Positions 43,000 through 51,413 of a stretch of DNA of 64,000 nucleotides are shown in pieces. This stretch comes from Streptomyces sp. NBRC 110028. GTDB lineage: Bacteria; Actinomycetota; Actinomycetes; Streptomycetales; Streptomycetaceae. The translations under genes were made by a program, and so were the position numbers. The notes under the pieces are model-generated. The model saw only the letters and a list, made by a program, of their open reading frames with translations. It searched no databases and was not told the DNA's origin. Position 1 is the stretch's first letter; each line of letters begins with the position of its first letter. The stretch is from assembly GCF_001417735.1 (NCBI RefSeq), contig NZ_BBUZ01000024.1, forward strand, positions 554,094 through 618,093. The letters are read 5' to 3'.

Positions 43000-43096
43000 G
43001 CCCCGAACCCCTCTCAACGGACTTTCCGCACCCGTCACTCCTCCACTACCCAGAGTGATGACTAACAGGCCGAAAAGCTAGGGGAATTCAGGAATC

Positions 43097-43123
43097 TGTT
43101 GACAACAGTTGCGTTGTGGATAA
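43097..43123. promoter_or_regulatory. AT-rich regulatory patch with a perfect DnaA-box-like sequence
   Basis: The sequence contains TGTTGACAACA (43097-43107, palindromic apart from its centre) and TGTGGATAA (43115-43123), whose complement TTATCCACA is the canonical DnaA box. On the plus strand TTGACA and TAACTT are 16 bp apart, like a promoter. It lies between the MazG-like gene end and the start of the gene at 42999. A role is not established. Confidence 0.4.
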
Positions 43124-43131
43124 CTTCATCA

Positions 43132-43554
43132 CTACTGAGAGTGACGAATGGGGCTTTCAGGGCCCCCGACCGGGAACCGGCCCTCGTTTCGGTCGATCTT
43201 CGCGGCCAGCGCCGCGAGCGCGTCGATCCCCAGCACTTCGCAGAACTGGAGCAGATACGCCAGCACGTCGGCGACCTCGTCCTCGACCCGGGCCGCCCTC
43301 CCCGGCTCCTCCATCACCCGCGCCGACTCCTCCGGCGTCAGCCACTGGAAGATCTCCACCAGCTCCGACGCCTCGACGCTCAGCGCCGCCGCCAGGTTCT
43401 TCGGGGTGTGGTAGCGCTGCCAGTCGCGCACCGCCGCGAAGGCCGCCAGCCTGCGCTGCAGGCCCGCCACATCAAGGTCGTCGGACCGTCGCTCACCAGC
43501 GGCGGGACACGCGGCGGAAGGCACACCGGACTCAGGTTCAACAGACTCGCTCAC
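43132..43554 (-). CDS. MazG-like nucleotide pyrophosphohydrolase
   Basis: The product is 140 residues from GTG 43554. The all-alpha NTP-PPase fold is visible: LAAFAAVRDWQRYHTPKNLAAALSVEASELVEIFQW and then VEDEVADVLAYLLQFCEVLGID. The EASELVE and EDEVAD acidic motifs are the magnesium ligands of RS21-C6/MazG-like dCTPase-type enzymes, which remove abnormal nucleotides. Its start overlaps the end of the upstream ATPase gene by 17 bp, so the two are translationally coupled. Confidence 0.85.
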   Translation of the reverse strand: MSESVEPESGVPSAACPAAGERRSDDLDVAGLQRRLAAFAAVRDWQRYHTPKNLAAALSVEASELVEIFQWLTPEESARVMEEPGRAARVEDEVADVLAYLLQFCEVLGIDALAALAAKIDRNEGRFPVGGPESPIRHSQ

Positions 43555-44674
43555 GCTCCAGGTTTACCACCGTGACGGGGGCGTCCCCGACCGCCCCCGT
43601 CACGTCCCCCACCGTCCCCACCAGCCGGATGTGCCCCCGTGCGCACATCCGGGCCGCCACCCCCAGCAGCTCCCGCGCCTGCCGCCGGTCCAGGCAGCGG
43701 TCGAAACCGTCCGCCAGCACCGTCAGCACCTGCCGGGCGGGCAGGACGTCCGCGGCCGGGTCCATCGCCAGCACCCCGGGCCCGGTCAGCAGCACCAGCG
43801 CGAGCGCCAGATAGCGCAACTCCCCGTCGCCCAGCCGCTCCACGGGCATCGCGCCCAGCTCCCCCTGCTCCACCAGGGCCCGCACCCCGCCTCCCCCGGC
43901 GCCCTCGGTCACCAGGCCCTCCACCGGCCCCGCGCACCCCGCCCGCACCGCCGCGACCAGCGCCGCGTGCCGGGATCCGCACTCCCGGCTGGTGCGCCGC
44001 AGCACCGCCGCCAGGTTCTCGCAGCCCCCGCGCAGCCGCCCGTCACGCGGCGCGGCCGGCGCCCGCATCCGATCCGGCCGCGGATCGCACGGGAACACCG
44101 AGCGCAGCGCGATCACCACCTGCTCCGCGGCGGCCAGCGCCAGCCGCTGCCCCTCGGTGATGCCCGCCACCCGCAGGGGCAGCACCGAGGTCGCCAGCCG
44201 GTCGTCGGGCAGCGGAGCCCGGGTCACCGCGACCGCCCCCGCCGTGTGCCAGGCGGCCTGCACGCATCGCCGCTCCGGGTCGCGCAGCGCCGTCTCCAGC
44301 AGCGTCTCCCCCGCCCCCGTCAACCGCTCGCCCACGATGCGCAGTTCGGGCTCGGCCTGTACGGCGACATCGAGCCGCACCGGCCCGACCGGGCCGTCCA
44401 CCGTGCACCCGATGCGGAAGCCGCGCCGCCCCTGCCGGTCCGGCCGCGCCCGGCGCGGGATGTACGACGCCGGCTCGCGGAACACCTCCGCGAGCCGGGC
44501 GCCGCCCGCCAGGCGCGCGAGCGCCCCGTACGCCTCCAGAACACCGGACTTGCCGCTTCCGCTCGGCCCGGCGAACAGCGTCAGCGGCCCCAGGGAAAAG
44601 ACCGCACGTCGATGGGACTTGAAGGCGGACAGCCTCAACTCGGTCACGGCGGGCCGCAGCCCGGATGCGCTCAT
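43538..44674 (-). CDS. AAA/SMC-like ATPase of unknown role
   Basis: The product is 378 residues from ATG 44674. RecF/OLD-type layout: ELRLSAFKSHRRAVFSLGPLTLFAGPSGSGKSGVLEAYGAL contains Walker A at GPSGSGKS. The ABC-like signature is LGDGELRYLALALVLL. Where Walker B should follow, the sequence is GVLAMDPAADVLPARQ, with Asp-Pro instead of Asp-Glu, so hydrolysis may be slow. A conserved His switch is not obvious. It is coupled to the MazG-like gene. No adjacent nuclease gene is present, so assignment to an OLD/Gabija-like system is not supported. Confidence 0.75.
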   Translation of the reverse strand: MSASGLRPAVTELRLSAFKSHRRAVFSLGPLTLFAGPSGSGKSGVLEAYGALARLAGGARLAEVFREPASYIPRRARPDRQGRRGFRIGCTVDGPVGPVRLDVAVQAEPELRIVGERLTGAGETLLETALRDPERRCVQAAWHTAGAVAVTRAPLPDDRLATSVLPLRVAGITEGQRLALAAAEQVVIALRSVFPCDPRPDRMRAPAAPRDGRLRGGCENLAAVLRRTSRECGSRHAALVAAVRAGCAGPVEGLVTEGAGGGGVRALVEQGELGAMPVERLGDGELRYLALALVLLTGPGVLAMDPAADVLPARQVLTVLADGFDRCLDRRQARELLGVAARMCARGHIRLVGTVGDVTGAVGDAPVTVVNLERERVC

Positions 44675-44816
44675 GCCCGGAACATATCTGTGGCGCATAC
44701 CGCCGAACCGTTACTCCTTCCGTATCTTCCTACCATCGGGGGATGGCGATGGTGGCCGAAGATGACCGGTGGGAAGGACGCACAGTGGAACGGAGCGGCA
44801 ACGGGGGATCTCCACG

Positions 44817-45341
44817 ATGACCGACAGCACCTTCTGGATCGCCGCCCTCACCGGCGGCACCGCCGTCCTGGCCAGCTGGGTCACCAGCCGCGGCAACACC
44901 CGCGCCGCCCAGATCCAGGCCGACACCGCCGCCCGCGCCCAGCAGGCGGAGCGGCTGCGCGACAGCAGGCGGACCGCCTACCTCGAACTGATCGAGCAGG
45001 TGCACCGCATGGGCGAGTTCTACTGGGAGATCTCCGAGGCCCAACGGAGCGGCGAATTCCGCCGCCGCGCCGACCTGCTGGACGACATGCTCAACCGCGA
45101 GCGCGACCACTACGGCAAGCTGCGGCACTGTGCGCGCGTGGTCGAGCTGGAGGGCCCCTCCGCCGCGGGCGAGGCGGCCCGCCAACTCCAGAAGTCGACC
45201 GGCCGATTCCACCGCTCGCTGGAGGCCATGGCCGCCGACGACCCCGAGGCGATACGCCGCTTCGACGACGCCTACAGCCCGTTCTGGGCCGCCCTCACGG
45301 ACTTCGTGGACGCCGCGAAGACATCCCTCCAGGAACCGTAG
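44817..45341 (+). CDS. Membrane-anchored coiled-coil protein of unknown function
   Basis: The product is 174 residues from ATG 44817. The N-terminal hydrophobic stretch TFWIAALTGGTAVLASWVTSRGN is a probable anchor, followed by a long amphipathic helix region (QIQADTAARAQQAERLRDSRRTAYLELIEQVHRMGEFYWEISEAQ). The C-terminal part has FDDAYSPFWAALTDFVDAAKTSL. Proteins of this shape are common in Streptomyces and have no assigned role. It is divergent from the AAA ATPase gene, 142 bp away. No partner is evident. Confidence 0.65.
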   Translation: MTDSTFWIAALTGGTAVLASWVTSRGNTRAAQIQADTAARAQQAERLRDSRRTAYLELIEQVHRMGEFYWEISEAQRSGEFRRRADLLDDMLNRERDHYGKLRHCARVVELEGPSAAGEAARQLQKSTGRFHRSLEAMAADDPEAIRRFDDAYSPFWAALTDFVDAAKTSLQEP

Positions 45342-45447
45342 GCGACGACTGCCGGCCGCGGGCCCCAACTGCACAACCATCAACGGGACTTGCCCGTCTA
45401 TTGGGTGAGCTGCGGCGTCTGCTTGATGAGATCCGGGGGGATTTCGC

Positions 45448-45855
45448 ATGAATCGCACCATACGTACCACCGCTGTGTCCGTGGCCCTCACCGGCCTCGT
45501 GCTCGGCCTCGCCGCCTGCACGGAGGAGAAGGCCGTCGACACCGTCGACAAGGTGGTGGACCAGACGTACGAGGTCACCTACGAGGTGACGGGGAAGAAC
45601 GTGGACTCGATCGAGTTCAACGGGGGCGGCGGCAAGGCCATGAACCCCAAGACGGCGACGGTGAAGAAGCCCACGCTGCCCTGGAAGAAGACGGTGACGC
45701 TGCGGGGCATCATGCCGTCGTCGGTGCTGCCGGTCTCCACCGACTCCACGGTGAGCTGCAAGATCCTGCACGAGGGCGAGGTCATCGCCGAGGAGAAGAA
45801 CGAAAGCCTGATCGACGCCGGTGGCTGCGTCGCGGAGTCGCCGATCGGCGAGTGA
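45448..45855 (+). CDS. MmpS-like lipoprotein
   Basis: The product is 135 residues. The signal peptide ends in a lipobox (LGLAACTEEK), so the mature N-terminus is a lipidated cysteine. The mature part has YEVTYEVTGKNVDSIEFNGGGGK and LPWKKTVTLRGIMPSSVLPVS, the beta-sandwich motifs of MmpS-like proteins, and two Cys near the end (SCKILHEGE, GGCVAES) that may form a disulfide. MmpS proteins assist RND transporters in mycobacteria; no RND gene is nearby here. It lies between unrelated genes. Confidence 0.75.
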   Translation: MNRTIRTTAVSVALTGLVLGLAACTEEKAVDTVDKVVDQTYEVTYEVTGKNVDSIEFNGGGGKAMNPKTATVKKPTLPWKKTVTLRGIMPSSVLPVSTDSTVSCKILHEGEVIAEEKNESLIDAGGCVAESPIGE

Positions 45856-45957
45856 CGCCGGGCCGCCCGGCAACCCCGGAACCCAACCGCACTCCAGGGC
45901 TTCCTCGACTGGCAACATCCGAACCCGACAAGAGCCCGGAGCTGCAATGATCGGTTC

Positions 45958-47028
45958 ATGCGCGCGGCCCGGCTCCTCTCCCTCGTTCTCCTGCTGCAGA
46001 ACCGGGGCAGGCTGACGGCCGACGAGCTCGCGGAGGAGCTGGGTGTCTCGACCCGGACCGTCTACCGGGACATCGACTCACTGAGCAGTGCGGGCATTCC
46101 GGTCTACGGGGACGCCGGGCACCGTGGCGGCTACCAGCTGCTCGGCGGCTACCGGACCCAGCTCACCGGACTGCACGCCGCCGAGGCCGAGTCGTTGTTC
46201 CTGACCGGGCTGCCCGGTGCGGCGGACGACCTGGGACTGGGCGAGGTGCTCGCGGCGGCACAGCTGAAACTGGCTGCGGCGCTCCCGGCCCCACTGCGGG
46301 ACCGAGCCGATCGGATCCGGGAGCGCTTCCACCTCGACGCTCTCGGCTGGTACCGGGAACAAAACTCCCCACCCGCTCTCGTAGCGCTCGCCCATGCCGT
46401 GTGGAACCAGCGGCGAATCCAGGTGCGCTACCGCCGCTGGGCCGAGCCGCAGGAGGTCGAGCGCGAACTCGACCCCTACGGCCTGGTCCTCAAGGCGGGC
46501 GTCTGGTACCTCGTCGCAGCGGTAGACGGCACGGTGCGGACCTATCGGGTGTCGTCGATCCTCCGCCTGACCGTCGGGGAGGACGGCTTCGAGCGCCCCG
46601 ACGGCTTCGACCTGACCGCCCACTGGCAGGACTACCTCACCGCCTACGACGCCCGCAGGCTGCGGCTTCAGGCCTCCCTCCGGATCGCTCCGGCACTGCT
46701 CACCGCACTGCCGGACCGCCTGGACGCGGCACTGGTCCTCGCCGTCGAAGCTTCGGCAGGTCCGCCGGACGGCGACGGCTGGGTGACAGCGACGGTACCG
46801 CTGGAATCGGTCGACCTGGCGGTGCCCATACTGCTGTCACTGGGGCCGGACATCGAGGTGCTCGGCCCCGAGGAGCTACGCTGCAAGATCGCGGAGACGG
46901 CGGCGGCCGTGCTCGACCGGTACCGACCAGCGGACACATCAGGCCGGGCGGGGGCCGGCGGCCTCAGCAGCAGTCCGGCGGACAGGGTTCCCAGCAGCGC
47001 AAGGGTGGCCAGGACTACGAAGCCGTAG
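45958..47028 (+). CDS. WYL-domain transcriptional regulator
   Basis: The product is 356 residues. The N-terminal HTH (ARLLSLVLLLQNRGRLTADELAEELGVSTRTVYRDIDSLSSAGIPVYGD) and the WYL domain (DPYGLVLKAGVWYLVAAVDGTVRTYRVSSILRLTV) are clear. The last 35 residues after DRYRPADTSG look like read-through: they are low-complexity and overlap the 3' end of the convergent MFS remnant by about 360 bp. A usual member would end near residue 325, so the natural stop has probably been lost in a small deletion at the gene junction. Its target is unknown; the adjacent MFS gene is a candidate. Confidence 0.8.
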   Translation: MRAARLLSLVLLLQNRGRLTADELAEELGVSTRTVYRDIDSLSSAGIPVYGDAGHRGGYQLLGGYRTQLTGLHAAEAESLFLTGLPGAADDLGLGEVLAAAQLKLAAALPAPLRDRADRIRERFHLDALGWYREQNSPPALVALAHAVWNQRRIQVRYRRWAEPQEVERELDPYGLVLKAGVWYLVAAVDGTVRTYRVSSILRLTVGEDGFERPDGFDLTAHWQDYLTAYDARRLRLQASLRIAPALLTALPDRLDAALVLAVEASAGPPDGDGWVTATVPLESVDLAVPILLSLGPDIEVLGPEELRCKIAETAAAVLDRYRPADTSGRAGAGGLSSSPADRVPSSARVARTTKP

Positions 47029-48133
47029 CGCGTGTCACTGTGGTCGGTGACCATCGCGACCAGGAACATCACCCCGACCGTGGCCGCCAGCCCGCCACCA
47101 TTCGCCAGTCCGAAGGCCCTGCCCACCGAGGCATCGTCGGCCGAGGCCATCAGCATGGTGCGGGAGGCGATCCGGGCCTGGCCGAAGAAGAACGCGCCCA
47201 GTGGCACCCCGACGAGGTATCCGGCGATCCCGAACTGGCTCTGCAGCACCAGGCAGACATCGCAGAGCAGAAAGCCTACGACGGCGATGCGAAGGTCCCC
47301 ACTGTGTCTGCTGACAATCCGGTAGGCACCGGCGGCCACCAGGAAACCGAGGCACCCGAGGGCATCCACGACACCGAACGTCCCCGCTCCCAAGTGGAGT
47401 TCACCGATCACGGCGGTGGGCAACAGAGCGTTGAAGACCGTGACGACCACGCTCCCCTGGGCGTAGAGCAGGATGAAGCGGCGCATCCGCAGCGGCTCAC
47501 GCGTAACCGCCCGGGCCGGCGCCTGCTCCCAGGTGACGGTGGCCGTCGGCGCCCGGTCCGGGCAACGCCCCACCGCAGCGACGCAGAGCGCCGAGACCAT
47601 GAAAGTTCCGGCGTTGAACACCAGCAGCGGCACGGCACCGAACGCCTGGACGCACAGCCCGCCGAGCCGCCGACAGCAGCATCCCTGCCTGGGTCCCCAT
47701 CTCGTAGCGGGCGTTGAACCGCCGCAGCCTGCCCGCAGGAATCCGTTCCTTGATCAGCGCGGAGCTGGCCGGGAAGAACAGGGCACCGACCGTGGCGAGC
47801 GCCAGATTGGCGCTGTAGAGTCCGGCCCCCGGGGCACCACCGCAGGCCAGCCACAGTGGTAGTCCGAGGGCCAGCGCCGCGCTGGTGACATCGCAGCCGA
47901 TCCACAGAGCTCGCCGGTCGAAGCGGTCGGCCAGTCGGCCGAAGAACGGCGACAGCAGCGCCTGTGGCCCGGCGACGGCGATGAACAGCCAGCCGACAGC
48001 CATCATGGTCCGCTGCTCCCTGATCATGAGCAGCGAACCCGACGATGAGCTGGACATTGTTGCCGAGAGCGGTGGCGAAGGCAGCGGGCACGAGCAGCCG
48101 CTCGGCGCGGCGGGAGTGGTGGCTGAGGATCAT
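46668..48133 (-). pseudogene. MFS transporter gene with two frameshifts
   Basis: ATG 48133 starts ILSHHSRRAERLLVPAAFATALGNNVQLI, but near 48035 the frame must change to read SSGSLLMIREQRTMMAVGWLFIAVAGP and LSPFFGRLADRFDRRALWIG. A second change near 47660 is needed to continue with PLLVFNAGTFMVSALCVAAVGR and the remaining helices (MRRFILLYAQGSVVVTVFNALLP, GFLVAAGAYRIVSRHSGDLRIAVVGFLL). Joined, these give a typical 12-helix MFS protein. The two single-base indels make it inactive, unless they are sequencing errors. The 3' end runs into the WYL regulator gene on the other strand. Confidence 0.75.
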
Positions 48134-48300
48134 GGCACCACTGTCCAGAGGTTCGCTGACACCTTGTGTCAGTGAAGTTTTCGCATCACAGGTGTGCCAG
48201 CCGTCGGGCTATGCGTCACCGCGCCGGCCCCATGACGATCGCCGTCCCGGTCTCCACCGTCGTTCTGCGACAGGCACGGCTGGCCAGCCCATGCTCGAGG

Positions 48301-49803
48301 TCAGCGGATCCCGTAGAGGCCCGGCAGGTCGACCAGGAGCAGATCGTCGCGGCCGGCCGCGGACTCGATCAGGTCCGGGTAGAACCCATGCAGGGAGAAG
48401 AGAGCCAGGGCGGTGCCCGTGGTGTCGTAGCCCTGGTCGGTGAGCAGGGTGCGGATGCGTTCCAAGCGTTGCAGGTCGCCGGTGCCGCGACGGGCGGCGG
48501 TGGCCTTGGCCTCGCCGAGGAGGGCGATCCGGGCCCGGGGGGCCCGCGGGCGCTCGCCCAGGGCCAGGGCGATGACGTCGACCTCGTGCTTGGTGCGGGC
48601 CGCGGGGTCCGCCACTTCGGTGGTACCGACCGGGCCGGGCAGGCCGCCAGGAAGCAGGGTGTGGGCGTACCGGCGAGTGAAGGTGCGGGCGAGGTCCTCG
48701 AAGTGCGGGCCGAGGATCTTGGAGTTGAAGGTCGGTGCGGCGGCCTGCCATGCCTGTTCGGCGAAGCCCTGCTCGACGGTGGCTGCCTGCGGCAGGGTGA
48801 TCAGCTGGTTGAAGCGGATGATGGGGTCGGCCAGGGTGATGACGGGGCGGCGGGGACGCAGGATGTCCTGCTCGCGCTGGACATAGCTGGTGGATTCCAG
48901 GACGTCGAGCGGGTGGGTGACTGCGTTGCGCTGTCGTTCCAGCGCCGCCCCGATCTTGGTGGGCGTGGAGGCACCCTGGGCGATCGCGGTGAGGATGTCG
49001 TAGTAGAGGGTGTGCTGGGTGATCCGCGGGTCCTCGCGCAGCAGATACTCCGTCTCCGTCCGCGAATACACCGCCCGCCCCGGGTCCAGGAGCGTCCGCG
49101 CAAGCCAGGAGGCGAAGCCGTCGTTCGGGTGCGGGCGGGCCGCCACCGGCCGGTAACCAGGAGCGCCACCGAGGACGGCGTGGACCTGCAGGGCGGTCAG
49201 CGGGTCGTCGATCTGCCAGTACGCACGGCTGGCCCGGTAGTCGAAGGCCCCCAGCCTCAGATCGATCACCGCGCGGCCGCGCAACGGTTTCGTCCCCGAC
49301 AGCAGTTCGTGCATGACGCTCATCGCGGACCCGCACAGGATCACCCGCGCCCCGGGCCCGGGCCTGGTGCCCCGCTGGCGCTCGTCATAGAGCTGCTGCA
49401 GCAGGCCGGGGATCTCAGGAGAGTGCTGGAGGAGATACGGCAACTCGTCGATCACCAGCAGCGGAGTCTGTGAACGCGCGGTGACATCAAGGGCGTTGGA
49501 CAGGACCTCACGCCAGTCCGTCAACCACAGCGTGCCGGGCCGCAGACTCGCGTGGGCCGCGATGGCGTCGCTGAACCGCCGGATCGCCGGCAGCCGTCCT
49601 TCCTCCCGCACCGCGGTGACGTACAGACCACCGACCCGCTCCGACAGTGCCTGCAGGAGATACGACTTTCCGTGCCGCCTGCGCCCCGACACGATCCCGA
49701 GGCGCATCGCAGGATCCGGGTCGGTGACGAACTCGGTGAGCAGATCCCACTCACGATCACGGTCGACCACATCGTCGGGCTTGGCAAGCATGCTCTCGGC
49801 CAC
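48301..49803 (-). CDS. ATPase_2 plus DUF234 (PD-(D/E)xK-like) protein
   Basis: The product is 500 residues from GTG 49803; ATG 49791 is an alternative. The N-terminal archaeal-type ATPase has Walker A GRRRHGKS (40-47) and Walker B PLLVIDELPYLL. A winged helix follows (ITQHTLYYDILTAIAQGASTPTKIGAAL). The C-terminal DUF234 region has a nuclease-like core: HEVDVIALALG, then IALLGEAKAT, matching the D-x(n)-ExK spacing of PD-(D/E)xK folds. These proteins occur as solitary genes in archaea and bacteria; a role in defence or DNA handling is suspected but not known. The neighbours give no clue. Confidence 0.8.
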   Translation of the reverse strand: MAESMLAKPDDVVDRDREWDLLTEFVTDPDPAMRLGIVSGRRRHGKSYLLQALSERVGGLYVTAVREEGRLPAIRRFSDAIAAHASLRPGTLWLTDWREVLSNALDVTARSQTPLLVIDELPYLLQHSPEIPGLLQQLYDERQRGTRPGPGARVILCGSAMSVMHELLSGTKPLRGRAVIDLRLGAFDYRASRAYWQIDDPLTALQVHAVLGGAPGYRPVAARPHPNDGFASWLARTLLDPGRAVYSRTETEYLLREDPRITQHTLYYDILTAIAQGASTPTKIGAALERQRNAVTHPLDVLESTSYVQREQDILRPRRPVITLADPIIRFNQLITLPQAATVEQGFAEQAWQAAAPTFNSKILGPHFEDLARTFTRRYAHTLLPGGLPGPVGTTEVADPAARTKHEVDVIALALGERPRAPRARIALLGEAKATAARRGTGDLQRLERIRTLLTDQGYDTTGTALALFSLHGFYPDLIESAAGRDDLLLVDLPGLYGIR

Positions 49804-49977
49804 CGGCGCTCTCCCTCGCCCTGATCCGATACGGCTTGTCTAACTCTACCTCGACAGAAATCGTCCAACTTCACTTACTCGAATCGGGGCAACGACAGGC
49901 CGCGTCAGCGGGGTCCCGACAAGGCCATGACAGGCGAACGGGCCCCCTCGAAACGCCCCCAAATAGATGCCCGAAGG

Positions 49978-51321
49978 TCAGACGCCCTTCCCCGCCGGCT
50001 CCAGCACCGCCACGCACTCCACGTGGTGCGTCACCGGGAACAGGTCGAACGCGCGCAGGCGGCGCGGTACGTAGCCCGCGTCGCGGAAGTAGGCGAGGTC
50101 GCGGGCGAGGGCCGCCGGGTCGCAGGCCACGTAGGCGATGCGGCGGGCGCCCAGGGTCGCGAGGTGGGCGACCGTGTCCTTGCCCGCGCCCGCGCGGGGC
50201 GGGTCGAGGACGATCAGGTCGGCCTCGGAGATGCCGGTGCGGGGCAGCACCTGCTCGACCTTGCCGTGCTCGATGCGGACCCGGTCCAGGTCCTGGAGGT
50301 TGTGCCGGGCGTCGTCGGCCGCGCGCTTGCTCGACTCGATGCCCAGCACCGCGCCGCGCTCGCCGACCCGCTCGCCGAGGGCGCCCGCGAAGAGGCCGAC
50401 GCCGCAGTAGAGGTCGAGCGCGGTGTCGCCCTTGCGCGGCATCAGGCCCTGCATGACGGCCTCGACCAGCAGGTCCGCGGCCTTGGGGTGGACCTGCCAG
50501 AAGCCGCCCTCGCCGACCCGCCAGGTGCGGTCAGCGGCGCGCTCGCGGACGAAGGGGCGGCCGTGGACGCGGTGCACGAGGCGGTGCCGCTCGCGGCCGC
50601 GGGACTCGCCGACGCGCAGGACGGAGACCGGGCGGTCGAGTTCGACGATGGGCAGCCGGCCGCCGGGGCGGGGGGTGAGGACGACCTGACGGTCGGAGGA
50701 ACCGGTGGCGGCGATGGCCTCGATGGTTTCGATCTGCGGCCATTCCCGCTTCTCGATGCCGAGTTCGGTGACCCCGGGCGCGGCGATCAGGCAGTGGTCG
50801 ACGGGCTCGACCTCGTGCGAGCGGTGGCGGCGCAGCCCCGGGCGGCCCTGTGCGTCCACCGCGTACTGCAGCCGGGTGCGCCAGGCCGGGACCTCGCCGC
50901 GGGACACCTTGTCGCCGGGGGCGGGTTCGACGGTGCCGTCCCAGCGGGCGTCCTCGGGGGTGAGTCCGGCCAGCCGCCGGAGCTGCTCGGTGATCACCTC
51001 GGCCTTGAGCCTGCGCTGGGCACCGGGGGCGACGTGCTGCCAGTCGCAGCCGCCGCACCGGCCGGGGCCGGAGAACGGGCAGGGCGCCTCGACCCGGTCC
51101 TTGGCGGCGTCCAGCACCCGGACCGCGTCGGCGCGCAGGAAGCGTGCGCCCTCCTCGCCCTCGGTGACCCTGGCGACGACCCGCTCGCCGGGCAGGGTGT
51201 GGCGTACGAACAGCACCTGGCCCTCGGCGGTCCGGGCGATGCAGTGGCCGCCGTGCGCCACCGGGCCGACCTCGACCTCGTACTCCTCGCCGACCAGCGA
51301 CGCCTTGGGTTCACTTTGCAT
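49978..51321 (-). CDS. TRAM-domain RNA (uracil-5) methyltransferase, RlmCD/TrmA type
   Basis: The product is 447 residues from ATG 51321. An N-terminal TRAM RNA-binding domain (EYEVEVGPVAHGGHCIAR, VLFVRHTLPGERVVARV) is followed by a likely 4Fe-4S site (Cys81, Cys89, Cys92 and a later Cys in VDHCLIAAP). The Rossmann methyltransferase has ALDLYCGVGLFAGAL, DLIVLDPPRAGAG and the catalytic cysteine in VACDPAALARDLAYF. It methylates uracil-5 in 23S rRNA or tRNA. In M. tuberculosis the counterpart is Rv2689c, next to Rv2690c, as here. Confidence 0.88.
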   Translation of the reverse strand: MQSEPKASLVGEEYEVEVGPVAHGGHCIARTAEGQVLFVRHTLPGERVVARVTEGEEGARFLRADAVRVLDAAKDRVEAPCPFSGPGRCGGCDWQHVAPGAQRRLKAEVITEQLRRLAGLTPEDARWDGTVEPAPGDKVSRGEVPAWRTRLQYAVDAQGRPGLRRHRSHEVEPVDHCLIAAPGVTELGIEKREWPQIETIEAIAATGSSDRQVVLTPRPGGRLPIVELDRPVSVLRVGESRGRERHRLVHRVHGRPFVRERAADRTWRVGEGGFWQVHPKAADLLVEAVMQGLMPRKGDTALDLYCGVGLFAGALGERVGERGAVLGIESSKRAADDARHNLQDLDRVRIEHGKVEQVLPRTGISEADLIVLDPPRAGAGKDTVAHLATLGARRIAYVACDPAALARDLAYFRDAGYVPRRLRAFDLFPVTHHVECVAVLEPAGKGV

Positions 51322-51413
51322 GGCGGGTTCGGCTCCAGAGGGGGTGGGGGTACGGCGACAGCAGCCCACCAGTCTACGTCCCCGCACCCCGGCTCCCCGC
51401 AAAGGGGCGGCGG

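Noticed and set aside
43538-44674. OLD/Gabija-type defence ATPase
   Set aside because: No Toprim domain in the protein and no UvrD-like helicase gene next to it.
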